A stretch of DNA of 64,000 bases from Nymphaea colorata (taxonomy: Eukaryota; Streptophyta; Magnoliopsida; Nymphaeales; Nymphaeaceae): contig NC_045143.1 of NCBI RefSeq assembly GCF_008831285.2, positions 9,683,503-9,747,502 on the forward strand, given 5' to 3'. The notes beneath the pieces are model-generated. The model saw only the letters and a list, made by a program, of their open reading frames with translations, was not told the DNA's origin and ran no database searches. Shown here in pieces: positions 1 through 10,077 of the stretch (positions within the stretch are counted from its first letter, which is position 1; each line of letters opens with the position of its first letter). The translations under genes were made by a program, and so were the position numbers.

Positions 1-339
1 GCTGAGCCCAAGCTTAGGTTTCGACGACCCAAGCTTGACCCTTATCGGGCCAGGCCCAGCCGGATGCCCAGACCTAAATGAGCAGCTGGTTAAGTTTCCT
101 TTTCGGAAGTCAATTGGTCAGATTTAATTCCGATGTAACATTTAATATATCAACTTTACTGGTAAATTCAGATTTGAAATGTGATTTATATATGAATAAT
201 GAAAGTACGCTATCACATGTCTGAATTCAAATAGGAATTCACAATCTGAACAATGTCCAGGCCCGATTTTTAAATTTACAGTCGGATCAAACTTTTAAAC
301 CAAATCTGAACCGCACTATGATATGTTAAGAAATAAATT
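1..339. other. Intergenic, degenerate repeat sequence, no gene
   Basis: The first 100 bases are GC-rich with repeated GGCCCAG/GGGCC words resembling 2199-2503 and 54240-54330, which suggests a decayed MITE end. The rest is AT-rich sequence of the kind seen again at 47000-47330 (both contain a stretch reading close to 'aatctgaaccgc'). No reading frame with coding character was seen. Confidence 0.5.
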
Positions 340-1208
340 GCAAAAGCAGACGGATATTAGACATAGGATATATGTTTAAAATTAAATCAAAATCTAATAC
401 TGATTGTGTATTTATTTACATGCCAACCGACTTCAATTGAATGTTATTTCTTAAATCTGAATCGGATTCTATTTTGTCAATGCCCCCAACACACACAAAC
501 ACAACATTTTTAAAAGGTGGAACACCATCGTATCAGGCATTTCATGGTTTCAATCTCCACAAGAGCTATCGACACATGGCTAAAAATCTTCAAAAATTTT
601 GGAGTTTCTTTTTTTTATGACGGTTTTGAAAGCTTCCCAACTCCAAGACTTCCTTTAATCACATTTAATGGTGTATCGTTTTTCCCAGGGAACCCTAAAT
701 AAGAAATGGGCACTCAAATTCCAAAGTCAAAAGCACAATTTGTTTTTTTTAATTTGATCTTAATCAGGCCAGGTCGGCGCCCAATGGGCCCAGGGGCATG
801 GTCATTGTCGAGCTTGAGTATTTGTGGCTTGTTTTGGACTAAAACTTGGCCTGGATCCGATCTCTTACATATAATATATATTCAAACCCTCTATTATATT
901 AAAAAACAAGAACCAAGTGCACCATGAAAACTTGATTAGGAACTTAAAACAAATTACAAATTTGAATTTGGAGTTGCTGTTAGATATATTCACAAGTCCG
1001 AAAAAAATTCAAATGAAATATGTCAAAACAAAGTAGATTGTCCAAATCAGTTTCTCATGCTTTATATTAACGAAATTTTCACTAAACAAAAGTAAAAAAC
1101 ACTGTTAAGTAGTCAAATTTACATGGCCTGGATTTTGTTTGAACGACATATATAAATCCCGCACAAATCGATCGTGTTTGCACCGTCCGTACGTATCTTC
1201 CACACGTA

Positions 1209-1357
1209 TTGACCGAACCGGGCGTGAGAACTTTCAACTCAAAGATGGTGGTCCGGTCTGTTTATTCGTGTTGAAACGTTTCCCGCCGCAAAACCAGAAA
1301 AGGTCAACCAGAAAACTCAACCACAAAAGTACTTCAACGTCTTCTCGCTTGTATAAA
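1209..1357 (+). promoter_or_regulatory. Promoter of peptide copy 1: two W-boxes and a TATA box
   Basis: TATAAA lies at 1352-1357, about 210 bases before the start codon, inside a stretch nearly identical in copies 1, 2 and 3 (cttctcgcttgtataaatct). W-box cores TTGACC at 1209-1214 and GGTCAA (reverse) at 1302-1307 lie upstream. W-boxes bind WRKY factors and are typical of immune-inducible plant promoters. No ATG occurs between the TATA box and the start codon, so the leader is free of upstream ORFs. Confidence 0.6.
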
Positions 1358-1565
1358 TCTGCAAAAATCTCAACCCAGAGACGCCAACTTGATAACGAGA
1401 CCTGTCACCGAATCTCCATCAACTCCTACCTCTTCTTTCAAATTTCACAAACTCGAAGCTATCACCAGAGCGGGAGAGAGAAAGGGAGGGGGAGCAGCAG
1501 AAGTTGCAGCAGTAGTAGTTGCGGCAGGAGCTCACTTTCATCTGAATATCCAAACTTCAAACTAA

Positions 1566-1802
1566 ATGAAGCCATCAATTAAGAGATTTCTCCCGGCGTT
1601 CTGCTTGATATGTGTTCTGGTCTCCATGTCGATTCAACCCCTTGAGGCAATCAGGCCTCTCCATGAGGCAGTGATCATGAAGGTGAACAACATGGAAACA
1701 AGAAACTGGTCAGTGTTCGAGTTGCTGCCCAAGAGGCCAGTGACTCCATCTGGGCCTTCATGCAAAACCACCGCTCCTGGAGGAACCAAGCGTCCCTGTT
1801 GA
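1566..1802 (+). CDS. Small secreted two-cysteine peptide precursor, copy 1
   Basis: This 78-residue ORF starts at the first ATG after the TATA box. Residues 1-28 look like a signal peptide: basic N-terminus, hydrophobic core FCLICVLVSM, likely cleavage after PLEA. The mature part starts IRPL, has a linker with NNMETRNW, an LPK motif near residue 55, and ends in SGPS (62-65) followed by Cys66, TTAPGG and Cys78 as the last residue. Eleven residues separate the cysteines, so one disulphide is plausible. The SGPS core recalls PIP-type peptides. The two-Cys tail recalls the CTNIP/SCREW phytocytokines recognised by HSL3/NUT with BAK1. The assignment as a secreted signalling peptide is firm in style; the family name is inference. 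Copies 2-5 in the window support a real gene. An antisense ORF at 1675-1902 is ignored. Confidence 0.85.
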   Translation: MKPSIKRFLPAFCLICVLVSMSIQPLEAIRPLHEAVIMKVNNMETRNWSVFELLPKRPVTPSGPSCKTTAPGGTKRPC

Positions 1803-2198
1803 GACCATCAATCTTGAAATTGATCAGCCTCTGAGAAGCTAGCACAGATGAGTTGGAGAGGAAGGATGCCATGAGTATACGGAAGTTGTAGATTCTACAC
1901 ATTCTTTCATTCTTTTATTCTTATTGTATCAGATCTCTTGATTGTTTCCTGTGAATATATAGTTATAACTTTGATGACTAAAACAAAGCAGAGATTACAA
2001 ACATGTATTGTTTATAGGCGGTCGTATTCCAGGGACTCTGAACGACAAATATAATTGAATATGCAAATGAAATATTTAATGATACAGCTCAAGTGTCAGC
2101 TCAAGTGTCAACGTGTGCATTGAAATGCCTGTCATGTCAAGTAGGCCTTGGCTAAAGAGGGAGAAGGTTAAGGTTGAAGGATGAGGTTTTCAATTGAT

Positions 2199-2503
2199 TA
2201 GGCCTGACACCCAGCTGGCCCAAAAAGATGGGCCTGTTCAAAACTAGAGCTTGGGTTTGGTGCTTGAAACCAGGGTTCTGGCCTGACTCGACTTGTATAA
2301 TAAAAAAATATTTTTAAATATAAAATATTTTTAATATAAATTATAATAATAATATTTATATTATTAATAAAATAAAAATAATATTTAAAATTTTATCAGA
2401 CCCAATCGGGCTCGATCGGTCTCGCCCGAATCTGCCTGATACATTAAGTTAGCTCAAGCCCGTTTTTTCGTGGTCTCAAACCTGAGCCCCATGTCCACCT
2501 CTA
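2199..2503. mobile_element. Degenerate hAT-like MITE inside duplication unit 1
   Basis: The block starts TAGGCCTGACACCC and ends ATGTCCACCTCTA, so the ends are a weak inverted repeat of the plant TAGAGGTGGACATGG type. The interior has GGGCC/GGCCC words around an AT-rich core with TAATATTTATATTATTA-like runs. It sits at the position where unit 2 carries another MITE (8000-8441). No clean target duplication is visible, so borders are uncertain. Confidence 0.45.
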
Positions 2504-2637
2504 ATCTTATCTCCTAGTATGTTATTTTTAACAATATCATTTATTTCATCCATCTCCGACGTAAGCTCGACACCAGCACTTTAAAAATCCCATTGCACTC
2601 ATGTTAACACATGTTTTGCTGTGTGACAGTGGCCGAG

Positions 2638-2770
2638 GCAGGGCCGGCCCTAATGAAATTGTTAAAAATTTAAAACAGATACATGTAAATTTTAAAAATT
2701 TAAATTTAACTTGTATAAAAAAATTTTAAAACTCTATTGAGGCGAAAAAATCGACTTCGCTCCTGATTGT
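2638..2770. repeat. Scattered 'aaaattttaa' short repeat family
   Basis: A ribbon of AAATTTTAAA words between GGGCCGGCCCTAATG and GAGGCGAAAAAATCGAC resembles 37478-37640 and 39714-39845, which share a GC-rich left edge, an 'acatgtaaatt...aaaattttta' core and a right edge near 'gactt..ctcctga'. This is probably the remnant of one dispersed noncoding repeat family. No coding potential. Confidence 0.4.
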
Positions 2771-3228
2771 TTTTATATTGATGTCCAGCTTCCACTAAAG
2801 TTGGCCAATAAAGTAGAATGTGAAATACCGCTTTTTATATAAGCTAGTAAAACAACTAAAATACTAATTAAATATAAAAATGATGTGATTTTATTATGAA
2901 TTATACTAGACCCAAGTCATTGCTCCAAGAACTTATGTTGGTTGGGGCTTATATTAAATTTTTCTTCTTCATTTTTTATTTTTTTTGGTAAGAAGAGTCA
3001 AAAACTAGATGGATATTAGATATAAATATATATTTAAAATTAAATTCACATCAAAATCTAGAGGTGATTGGGTCTTTATTTAAATCTAAATCCAACTTCG
3101 ATTACATCTTATTTCTTAAATCTACATCAGATTCGATTTCCTAATAAAATGTTAATACATCCTTCCCCTCCAATTGTTTAGAGTTTCTTTTTTATCACCG
3201 TTTTCATATCTTCCCAACTCCAATACTT

Positions 3229-6200
3229 CCATCTATGGTATGCCATTTTTGGTGGAGTACTCATACCGGTATGCCGGTATGACCGTACGTTTTGGTACGT
3301 TTGGATATGGGTTCGGGTCGGAACCAGATCCAAAGCATACCAAAGTCCAGCTAAAATAAAAACGAAAATCGCCTCCCACCATCTCGCGACTTCTCAGTTC
3401 TCAGTTCAACCTCCTGTCTTTGGAACAACGTTACAACACCTTGGGCAGCGGCGGTGAATGGTCTTGCAGCACCTTGGGCAGCCGCAGCGTAGGGCGGTTG
3501 GCGAAGGACGGCGACCGGCGACGGACGGCAAACGGTGGCTGGTGACGGACGGCCACTGAACGGCAACGGACGACGGCGGCAGTGTCCAGAGTTGTCTCTT
3601 GATGCCCAATATTGTGACTTTGTATTTTCATTGATTGCATTGTTGCTTTGTGATGGAATTTGGGCAGTTTTGTTCATGATTGGAAGGTTCTTAGGAGTTT
3701 TTAAGCCACTGACCAACTCTCATTTCATAGGGGTTCGCCGTCGGTCGCTGGTTTTCATTATTTTAGGGTTTCATTATTGTTTTTGTGGTTGGCTTGTGGT
3801 GGATGCTCATAGACTAGCTAAATACTTTTACTCGTGAGAAAATGCGTGTAGAAAAGATGACAAAAACAGATCGTTGGTCATTTAAATCATCTGTATTTTT
3901 GTTGTCATGTTGAATAAAAATCTAATCTGGCAATTAACAATGTTTGAAACCTGTGTTCCAGATGCCTTCCATAATGCATTTCTTTATACTTTTTTGAAAT
4001 CGTTGTTGTCCATAGCATTAACACATACTTTGAAATACAAATGAGATATTGAATATTGAGATACATGCATTCCAATCAATCAATTGGCACATAATATTAG
4101 TGAATGCGGTAATCACTAATCAGTCAAGGGAATACTTACAACAGGGACACCCCAGATCACTTTTCATATGTTAAGGAAAAAACACCTAATATTCTGTTTA
4201 TATTTATATTCTAATTATGTTTTCTGTACATAATAATTGATCTTTGTTGATATAATTCAACTCTCCTTTCAGCGTCTGATGAGAATCAAAAGTGTCATAG
4301 GTTGAAGCAAAGACACCACAAGTCTGTTGGATCTGCAGTTTGAACATAAGACTATTATCAAATCCAATTCCCTTGATTCTCATTCACAGGTTTCTGTTTC
4401 ACCCTCACGTGTTTTATGTTGTTTAATGTTTTTTTGTTTTTCTAGACCTCTAGTACATTTAAGAGTTTGAGTCAATTGCTTGTTTCATTGTCTTTGTTAT
4501 GATAGTATGGCTGCCTCAAGTAAAGGGAAGGGAGCTCTTTCTACACCTAAAAGTTCAAGTTGTGCATCCAGAGCATTAATTCAGTCACAGGAGAACCAAC
4601 CATTATGGGGTTATGTAGAATGGAAAGAAAAATCTCCTGGAGGTGGTGGGAATGTAATATTCGAATGTTCTTTTTGTAGAAATGAGTTCTATGAGACATA
4701 TACAAGAGTTAAAGCACATCTACTGCACATCAGCAAGAATGTTATTCAATTGTGTAAACAGATCAAACCTGATACTTTGAATGAGCTAAAGAAGGAGCAA
4801 GAACAATATGATATGAAGTTGTTAACATTCCTTCAGTACTATTATACGATGATGTGCTCGAAGGGCAGAAACAAAGAAAGGTGGACAAGGATCAAAAAAC
4901 AATTAAGTAGACGTTTGCTTTACAAAGAAGACAGGAATTAAATAGAAAAGTTGGAACATTTTTCTTTTCTAGTTGCATACCATTTAATGCAGCTAGAAAT
5001 CCATCTTGGAAGGATCTAGTTACATCTTTACCAAATAACAACATGACTGGATATGTTATACAAAATTCTTAAAAGCTTCGAACATCATCCTACAACAAGA
5101 GAAGAGTCGAATAGATAAATTGCTCTCATATCAGAAATTGACATGGGAACGACATGAAGTTTCAATGGTATCTGATGGCTGGACAAATATTCAAAGACAC
5201 CCGATTATTAACTTCATTGCAACTTCAGCTGATAGGCCAATCTTTCTAAATGCAATAGATGCATTTGGTGAATTTAAAATGCTGAGGGCTATTCGTAGAC
5301 TTGATTGAAGAAGTTGAAAATGATAAGGTTGTCCAGATAATTACAGATAATGCATCTGTTTGTAGAGCTACTAGTCTTCTAATAGAACATGAGTATCCTA
5401 TTTTTTGGACACCTTGCACAATTCATAGTTTAAATTTGGCATTAAAAGTGTATGCAATTTACCAAACAATGAACAAGATCTTTGTGCCTACAAATTGTGT
5501 TCGTGGATTGAAGAGTTGAAGAGAGATGTTAAAAACATTAGAAACTTCATAGTTAATCATCAGCATGCACTTTCCATTTATAATAGATATATTGATTTGA
5601 AGTTGTTAAGAATTGCAGAGACACGTTTTGTTTCTATCATTGTTATGATGAAGAGAATTAAAGAGGTTAAAAGTGTATTAATCAATATGGTGACAAATGA
5701 TGATTGGAACTACTATCGTGCTGTTGATGTTGACAAAGCTCAAACCATCAAACGATTGATTGTTGGTGATGTTTTTTGGGATAAAATCTCTTATTTTCGG
5801 TACATTGTGTTTATGAGATGTGTGACAATATGATTTGTAAAGTACGGGATGTAATTTTCAATCATGAGAAGAAAAACTTTGCACTTGAAAATTTAGACTT
5901 TTTTTTATCATGTGCACAATATATTAAGAAGAAGATGAGATAAGAGCATCACCCCTTTGCAATGTCTGGCACACTCATTGAACCCTAAGTATTATGGATT
6001 AAAATGGCTCTCTAAAGGTGTTGGAAGAACCCCACCACATATAAATCAAGAATTATCAAGACATAGGGTGACATGTCTTAATAAAATTTTTAGAGATACA
6101 TATGAAAATGAATGAGTTCACATATTCCACTCTTTAGTACCTTGCTTTGAGGTTGTTAGTTCAGCCTGCAACATCTTTATGCTCTGAAAGGAATTGGAGC
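3229..6200 (+). mobile_element. hAT-derived insertion flanked by a 21-bp direct repeat
   Basis: A 2972-bp block interrupts duplication unit 2 where unit 1 is continuous. An identical 21-bp sequence (atcttcccaac...caatactt) lies at both edges, 3208-3228 and 6201-6221. Inside are a promoter-like and GC-rich 5' exon region (3360-3620), an AT-rich probable intron (3620-4505) and a broken hAT transposase. Neither end shows hAT terminal inverted repeats, and the right end stops within the transposase C-terminal coding region. A 21-bp duplication is far longer than the 8 bp made by hAT transposases, so the insertion route is unclear. Confidence 0.7.
4507..6200 (+). pseudogene. hAT transposase (BED zinc finger, DUF659, dimerisation region), broken
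   Basis: The reading starts at the ATG at 4507, right after an intron-like 3' splice site. The first open part (to 4941) has a BED-type zinc finger: PLWGYVEW, then CSFC, then TRVKAHLL and a later Cys. After frame breaks, 5120-5519 encodes the DUF659 region (SDGWTN, ITDNASVCRA, WTPCTIHSLNLALK), 5495-5833 continues with an ETRF motif, and 5820-6110 has further fragments. The last bases encode RLLVQPATSLCSERNWS, the start of the C-terminal dimerisation domain, where the sequence ends abruptly. Stops and frameshifts near 4942, 5308, 5519 and 5833 show it is dead. Confidence 0.88.
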
Positions 6201-6499
6201 ATCTTCCCAACTCCAATACTTTTAGTATTCCATTCATCAAACCTTTAGTGGTGTATCGGTATTTTGAACATGGGGAACTCAAATTTCAAAGTCAAAAAGA
6301 CATTTTTTTAAATTAAAATCGGCCTTATATGTAAAATACATTCAAACCCTTTAATATATTAAAAATAAAGAACTAAAAGTAGCCAAATTAATTTGCACGG
6401 TTTGGATTGCATTCAATTCAGAGCAAATAGCCCTTGTCATATATAAATCCAGCACAAATCGACTCTGTTTGTGACGTCCGTATGCATCATCCACACGTA

Positions 6500-6662
6500 T
6501 TGACCGAACCGTTCATGACAACTTTCAGCTCAAAGAAGGTGGCTCGGTCTGTTCACTCGCTGTTGAGTGTTGACCCGGTTCGCGGAGAACCATAAATTCC
6601 AGAAAAGGTCGGGCGGTCAAGCGTTGAACAGGAATAGAAGGTCGTCTTCTCGCTTGTATAAA
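6500..6662 (+). promoter_or_regulatory. Promoter of peptide copy 2: three W-boxes and a TATA box
   Basis: TATAAA is at 6657-6662, about 220 bases before the start codon. W-box cores are TTGACC at 6500-6505, TTGACC at 6570-6575 and GGTCAA (reverse) at 6615-6620. The first and third are shared in position with copy 1; the middle one is specific to this copy. No ATG lies between the TATA box and the start codon. Confidence 0.6.
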
Positions 6663-6880
6663 TCTGCGAGAAACTCAACCAGAAACGCCAACTTGATAAC
6701 GAGACCTGGCACCTAATCTCCTTCCTCAACCCCTACCCCTTCTTTCCAATTTCACAAACTCGAAGCTCTCAGTAGAGAGAGGGAGCGGGAGCAGCAGAAG
6801 TAGTGGTTGGCTGGTTGCAGCAGGAGCATTTCTTTCTTCTCGCTTTCATCTGAATATCTGTGGTTCAAATTTCAAACTAA

Positions 6881-7117
6881 ATGGAGGCATCAATAGAGAG
6901 AGTTCTTGTAGCGTTCTGCTTGATATGTGTTCTATTCTCCTTGTCGATTCAACCTCTTGAGGCAATCAGGCCTCTCGATGAGGCAGTGATCATGAAGGTG
7001 AACAACATGGAAACAAGAAACTGGTTGGTGTTCGAGTTGCTGCCCAAGCAACCAGTGACTCCATCCGGGCCTTCATGCAAAACCACCGTTCCCGGAGGAA
7101 GCAAGCGTCCCTGTTGA
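6881..7117 (+). CDS. Small secreted two-cysteine peptide precursor, copy 2
   Basis: This 78-residue paralogue of copy 1 aligns end to end without gaps. The signal peptide runs to about residue 28 (FCLICVLFSLSIQPLEA). The mature region starts IRPL and ends SGPS, Cys66, TTVPGG, Cys78. Relative to copy 1, about seven of the first 28 residues differ. In the last 20 residues only two differ, both conservative (Ala to Val, Thr to Ser), which suggests the C-terminus is under constraint. The gene lies in duplication unit 2 and shares leader and 3' flank with copy 1. Role inferred: apoplastic signalling peptide. The start is the first ATG after the TATA box. Confidence 0.87.
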   Translation: MEASIERVLVAFCLICVLFSLSIQPLEAIRPLDEAVIMKVNNMETRNWLVFELLPKQPVTPSGPSCKTTVPGGSKRPC

Positions 7118-7356
7118 GACCATCAATCTTGAAATGGATCAAACTCGGAGAAGCTAGCACAGAGGAGAATTTGCTGCTGCCAGTGAAGACTGAAGAGGAA
7201 GGATGCCATGAGTATGGGGAAGATGTAGATTCTGTAGATATTCTTTCATTCGTTTATTCTTATTGTATCTGATCTCTCGATTCTTTTACGTGAATATATA
7301 GTTATAACTATGATGCCTAAAACAAAGTAGAGATTACATAACAAATGTTGTTTAGA

Positions 7357-7761
7357 CGTATAGTCACAAACAACTCGCGCGCCCACACTTTAAACGGTTC
7401 GTTTTATTTTTTCAGTACAATAGGGTGAGCTTTTTAAAAAAAAGAAAAAAATAACGATAATTTTTTAAAAAATTAAGAAAATAAAAAATAAGTGAGAAAA
7501 AAGTAACGCAAACATACAAAAATTTTAATTAGAATTGCGATAAATAAAAGTTCAAAAATGAAAAATTACTTTTTCGCTAAAAAAAACGTGAAAAAAATAA
7601 ATAAAATGAAAGAAAACGCAACAAGAAAGACATCTTTTGGCTCCTTTTCCATTTTGTATTTGTTTTCAAAAACAAAATGCAGTTTTTTTACTGTTAAATT
7701 ACTAATTTATTTATCGCATTTTTATTCATGTTTTTTTTAAAATGTGTTTCTTGTAACCATG
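7357..7761. mobile_element. 405-bp MITE-like insertion in the 3' flank of copy 2
   Basis: The block interrupts the 3' flank, which is continuous in copies 1 and 3. GTTTAGA occurs on both sides (7350-7356 and 7762-7768) as a probable 7-8 bp target duplication. The ends show an imperfect inverted repeat (GTCACAAACAAC on the left, GTTACAAGAAAC read inward from the right). The interior is A/T homopolymer-rich and noncoding. The size of the target duplication suggests hAT type. Confidence 0.55.
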
Positions 7762-7903
7762 GTTTAGAGAGCGGCCGTATTCCAGGGACTTTCAAGACAA
7801 ATATAATTGAAGATGAAAATAAAAGGGACAATAACTTAAAGGTTCAGCACAAGTGGCCTTTGCATCAAAATGTCTATTGTGTCAACTACGCCTTCGCTTT
7901 ATG

Positions 7904-8013
7904 GCAAAAAGGACAAAGATGAGATCCTCATTACCAATAATGCCTAACGATGTCAATAGCAAAAAGGACAAAAATGAGATTTTCATTATCAATAATGGTT
8001 AGGGATGTCAATG
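7904..8013 (+). repeat. 55-bp tandem duplication across the left border of a MITE
   Basis: Two units, 7904-7958 and 7959-8013, are about 84% alike. Each contains about 38 bp of host flank ending in ATAATG plus the first 13-17 bp of the MITE terminus (TAACGATGTCAAT in the first, TAGGGATGTCAAT in the second). The second unit runs on into the MITE at 8000. Confidence 0.7.
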
Positions 8014-8441
8014 GACCAGATTCATATCGGCTATATCCCTGATCATATTCACTTTTTCGGATATTCACATATTTGGATTTCAATTCAGATTTGAATTCAA
8101 ATAAAAAGAAAGTCATATCTAAATCCGAATCTAAAATCTCATTTTTCAATTTGAATCCGATTTTTATATTTATATTCAAGTCTGAATTTTGAACCGGATT
8201 TTTTTAATTTTCAAAATTTAATAGCATTAGATACAAGATATCTGTCTAAAAATGAATCCAATCCGAATCCGTATTGAAGTCCGATCGGATATTTATGTAT
8301 ATCCGAATCTGATCGGATGTTATTTATTAAATCCAAATCCGATCTGATTTCTTAATTGGATATTAATTTTTTTTCATATCTGATTTTTTCGGATCGGATC
8401 GGTCGGATATCAGATTCAAGTCAGATATATTGACATCTCTA
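8000..8441. mobile_element. 442-bp hAT-like MITE with TAGGGATGTCAAT ends
   Basis: The left end TAGGGATGTCAAT and the right end (read inward) TAGAGATGTCAAT form a 13-bp inverted repeat with one mismatch. Flanks ATAATGGT (7992-7999) and ATGATGCT (8442-8449) match at 6 of 8 positions, like an aged 8-bp target duplication. The interior is a degenerate array of CCGAATC(C/T)GATCGGAT words, self-complementary and noncoding. Confidence 0.72.
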
Positions 8442-9109
8442 ATGATGCTTGTGTTTTCGTTTTGTCATGCATTTGGATCCACGGTGATTTGAGATCTGTA
8501 GGATTTCAGATCTTTAAATTTAAGATCGAACACTTTACCCATCCAACCTTAACTTCATGGTTTTTAACATGTGGCATACTGAGATCCTAACTTGTGTAAA
8601 CTGAGGATTTCACAACTAAACACATCTTTTTCTGCAGCTGTAATGTAGATAGAAGGGAACCAAACACAACCTAAAAGCTACATGCAGCAGTTATAATTTA
8701 TGAAAATACCACATGGCTGAAAAATCTCATCTCCAAGTCTCCAACTATGATATCCTTAGCAAAATCATTTAATTCATGCATGTCCGCCAACACTTCAAAA
8801 ATCCCATTGCAGTGAAGTTAATATATGTTTTGCTCTATCACTGCATATGTAAATTGCAACAGAGAGAACAAAGCCTAAATGGTTATCTACATAAAAAAAA
8901 AAGCTGTGCATGTGCTATGAGTGTGTAATGACCAAAATATTCTGACTAAAGTAAAAAAAAAAAGGAGTATAAAATAAATTATCAAAAATTTAAAAGTTTA
9001 AAAGATACATTTATTTTATAAAAAATTTCTAAAATACCTTAACCCTTATTATAAATTATTTGATTAACTCGGTTGTTAGCTAATATGAAATTTAACTAAC
9101 TTTTAAGGA
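8442..9109. other. Intergenic, no gene
   Basis: 8450-8740 is additional sequence absent from duplication unit 1. It ends near GGGAACCAAACACAACC, a motif common at ends of plant Tourist or hAT MITEs. 8745-8850 is the right edge of unit 2. 8850-9109 is AT-rich with A-runs. No coding signal. Confidence 0.5.
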
Positions 9110-9435
9110 TAAAAATATAATTAGTTGTCACTAGTTTAGGAAAAGTAAATTTATACGTGACCCTAGTAATAAATGTTTGGGTGCGTGTCTACAATAAATG
9201 TGAGAGGGGGAGAGAGAAAGAGAGCTGTCCATCCATTTATCTCTCTTACACACATTTTGATGCATTTTTGTCTAGCTGTCAGTATGAGAGATCCAAATAG
9301 TTACATAAATAGTTACATGGATGGTTGAAGAAATTCTATATAACTTATAATACATCTGGCAAACTTCATTAAAAAAAAATATTTCCTCTTAGCTGGACTG
9401 AGGATCCAACTTCTTTCTTTCTTTTTTTTTCTCCT

Positions 9436-9481
<46 letters not shown>

Positions 9482-9733
9482 TAGCTCCCAAACCATTAGG
9501 TGAAGGACAAAAACCACATGGTTTCAATGAAATAATTAAGGTGTTTTTCTTGCCATCTAAGTTAATTGATATGATCTTCAAATTGAGTTGATGAATAACA
9601 TATATTAAGTTGATCATTTTTTAGAGTTTAATGATATTTTTATAATACACAAAAATGAATGGCTCTCATAGCTTCAACATTTGACAGTAGAAATGTTAGT
9701 TTGAGCTCCACCAATTAATCTCTCTCTCTCTCA

Positions 9734-9775
<42 letters not shown>

Positions 9776-9894
9776 TACCCAAGGACCAAATCCAGACCCA
9801 CTAACATTAATTATTAAAATATCCTTTTCTACAATCTAAGTTTGTGTTATCTTAAAAACCATTTAGTGAGAAACATATATTAAGTTGGTCATTG
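9110..9894. repeat. Microsatellite-bearing repeat block, copy 1
   Basis: 9121-9340 aligns with 30360-30600 (both contain TTTATACGTGACC, AATAAATGTTTG and GAGAGATCCA). A TA microsatellite occupies 9442-9478, and a compound CT/CA/TA microsatellite 9714-9775. The segment around 'aacatatattaagttg(a/g)tcatt' occurs at about 9597 and again at about 9870. The 'tcaacattttgatagtag' motif seen at 9675 recurs at 14065, 30727, 32885 and 33190. No gene. Confidence 0.65.
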
Positions 9895-10077
9895 TTTACT
9901 TTTCGGAGAACTGGGGGGTTGCCCCAAAATTTATTGACAAAAAATGAGAGAGTATTTACAACAAAAATAGGATTGGGAGATCCTAACCATTCACAAAATA
10001 TCCTTGTATGGCCTCCAATCTGGAGACGGCTGATGTCATACCTTGCAAATAGTGGCACTGTCAACTCTTTTAAGTAG

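Larger units (their letters stand above)
340..2640 (+). repeat. Segmental duplication unit 1 (peptide gene copy 1 and flanks)
   Basis: This block aligns in order with 2995-8850. Matching pieces include 340-480 with 2998-3140, 600-720 with 3190-3228 plus 6201-6290, the promoter and gene at 1130-1990 with 6430-7350, the CGTATTCCAGGGACT region near 2030 with 7770, and 2520-2630 with 8745-8850. Unit 2 is longer because elements inserted after or around the duplication. Divergence in noncoding parts is considerable, so the duplication is not recent. Borders are estimated by eye. Confidence 0.8.
2995..8850 (+). repeat. Segmental duplication unit 2 (peptide gene copy 2 and flanks)
   Basis: This is the second copy of unit 1, in direct orientation right next to it. 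It is expanded by a hAT fragment (3229-6200), a 405-bp MITE-like insertion (7357-7761), a 442-bp MITE (8000-8441) and about 300 bp of further inserted sequence up to 8740. The right edge matches unit 1 at AAAAATCCCATTGCA followed by a '..tgttttgct' stretch (8800-8835 against 2586-2620). Confidence 0.75.

Noticed and set aside
1139-1582. 147-residue ORF overlapping the start of peptide copy 1
   Set aside because: It begins upstream of the TATA box, is out of frame with the peptide gene, is not conserved in copy 2, and has no domain.
1675-1902. Antisense ORF over peptide copy 1 (and 29893-30141 over copy 3)
   Set aside because: Shadow of the sense gene; no signal peptide or conservation of its own.
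3351-3716. ORFs in the 5' region of the hAT insertion
   Set aside because: This is most likely an untranslated GC-rich 5' exon of the transposase gene; frames are not continuous with the transposase.
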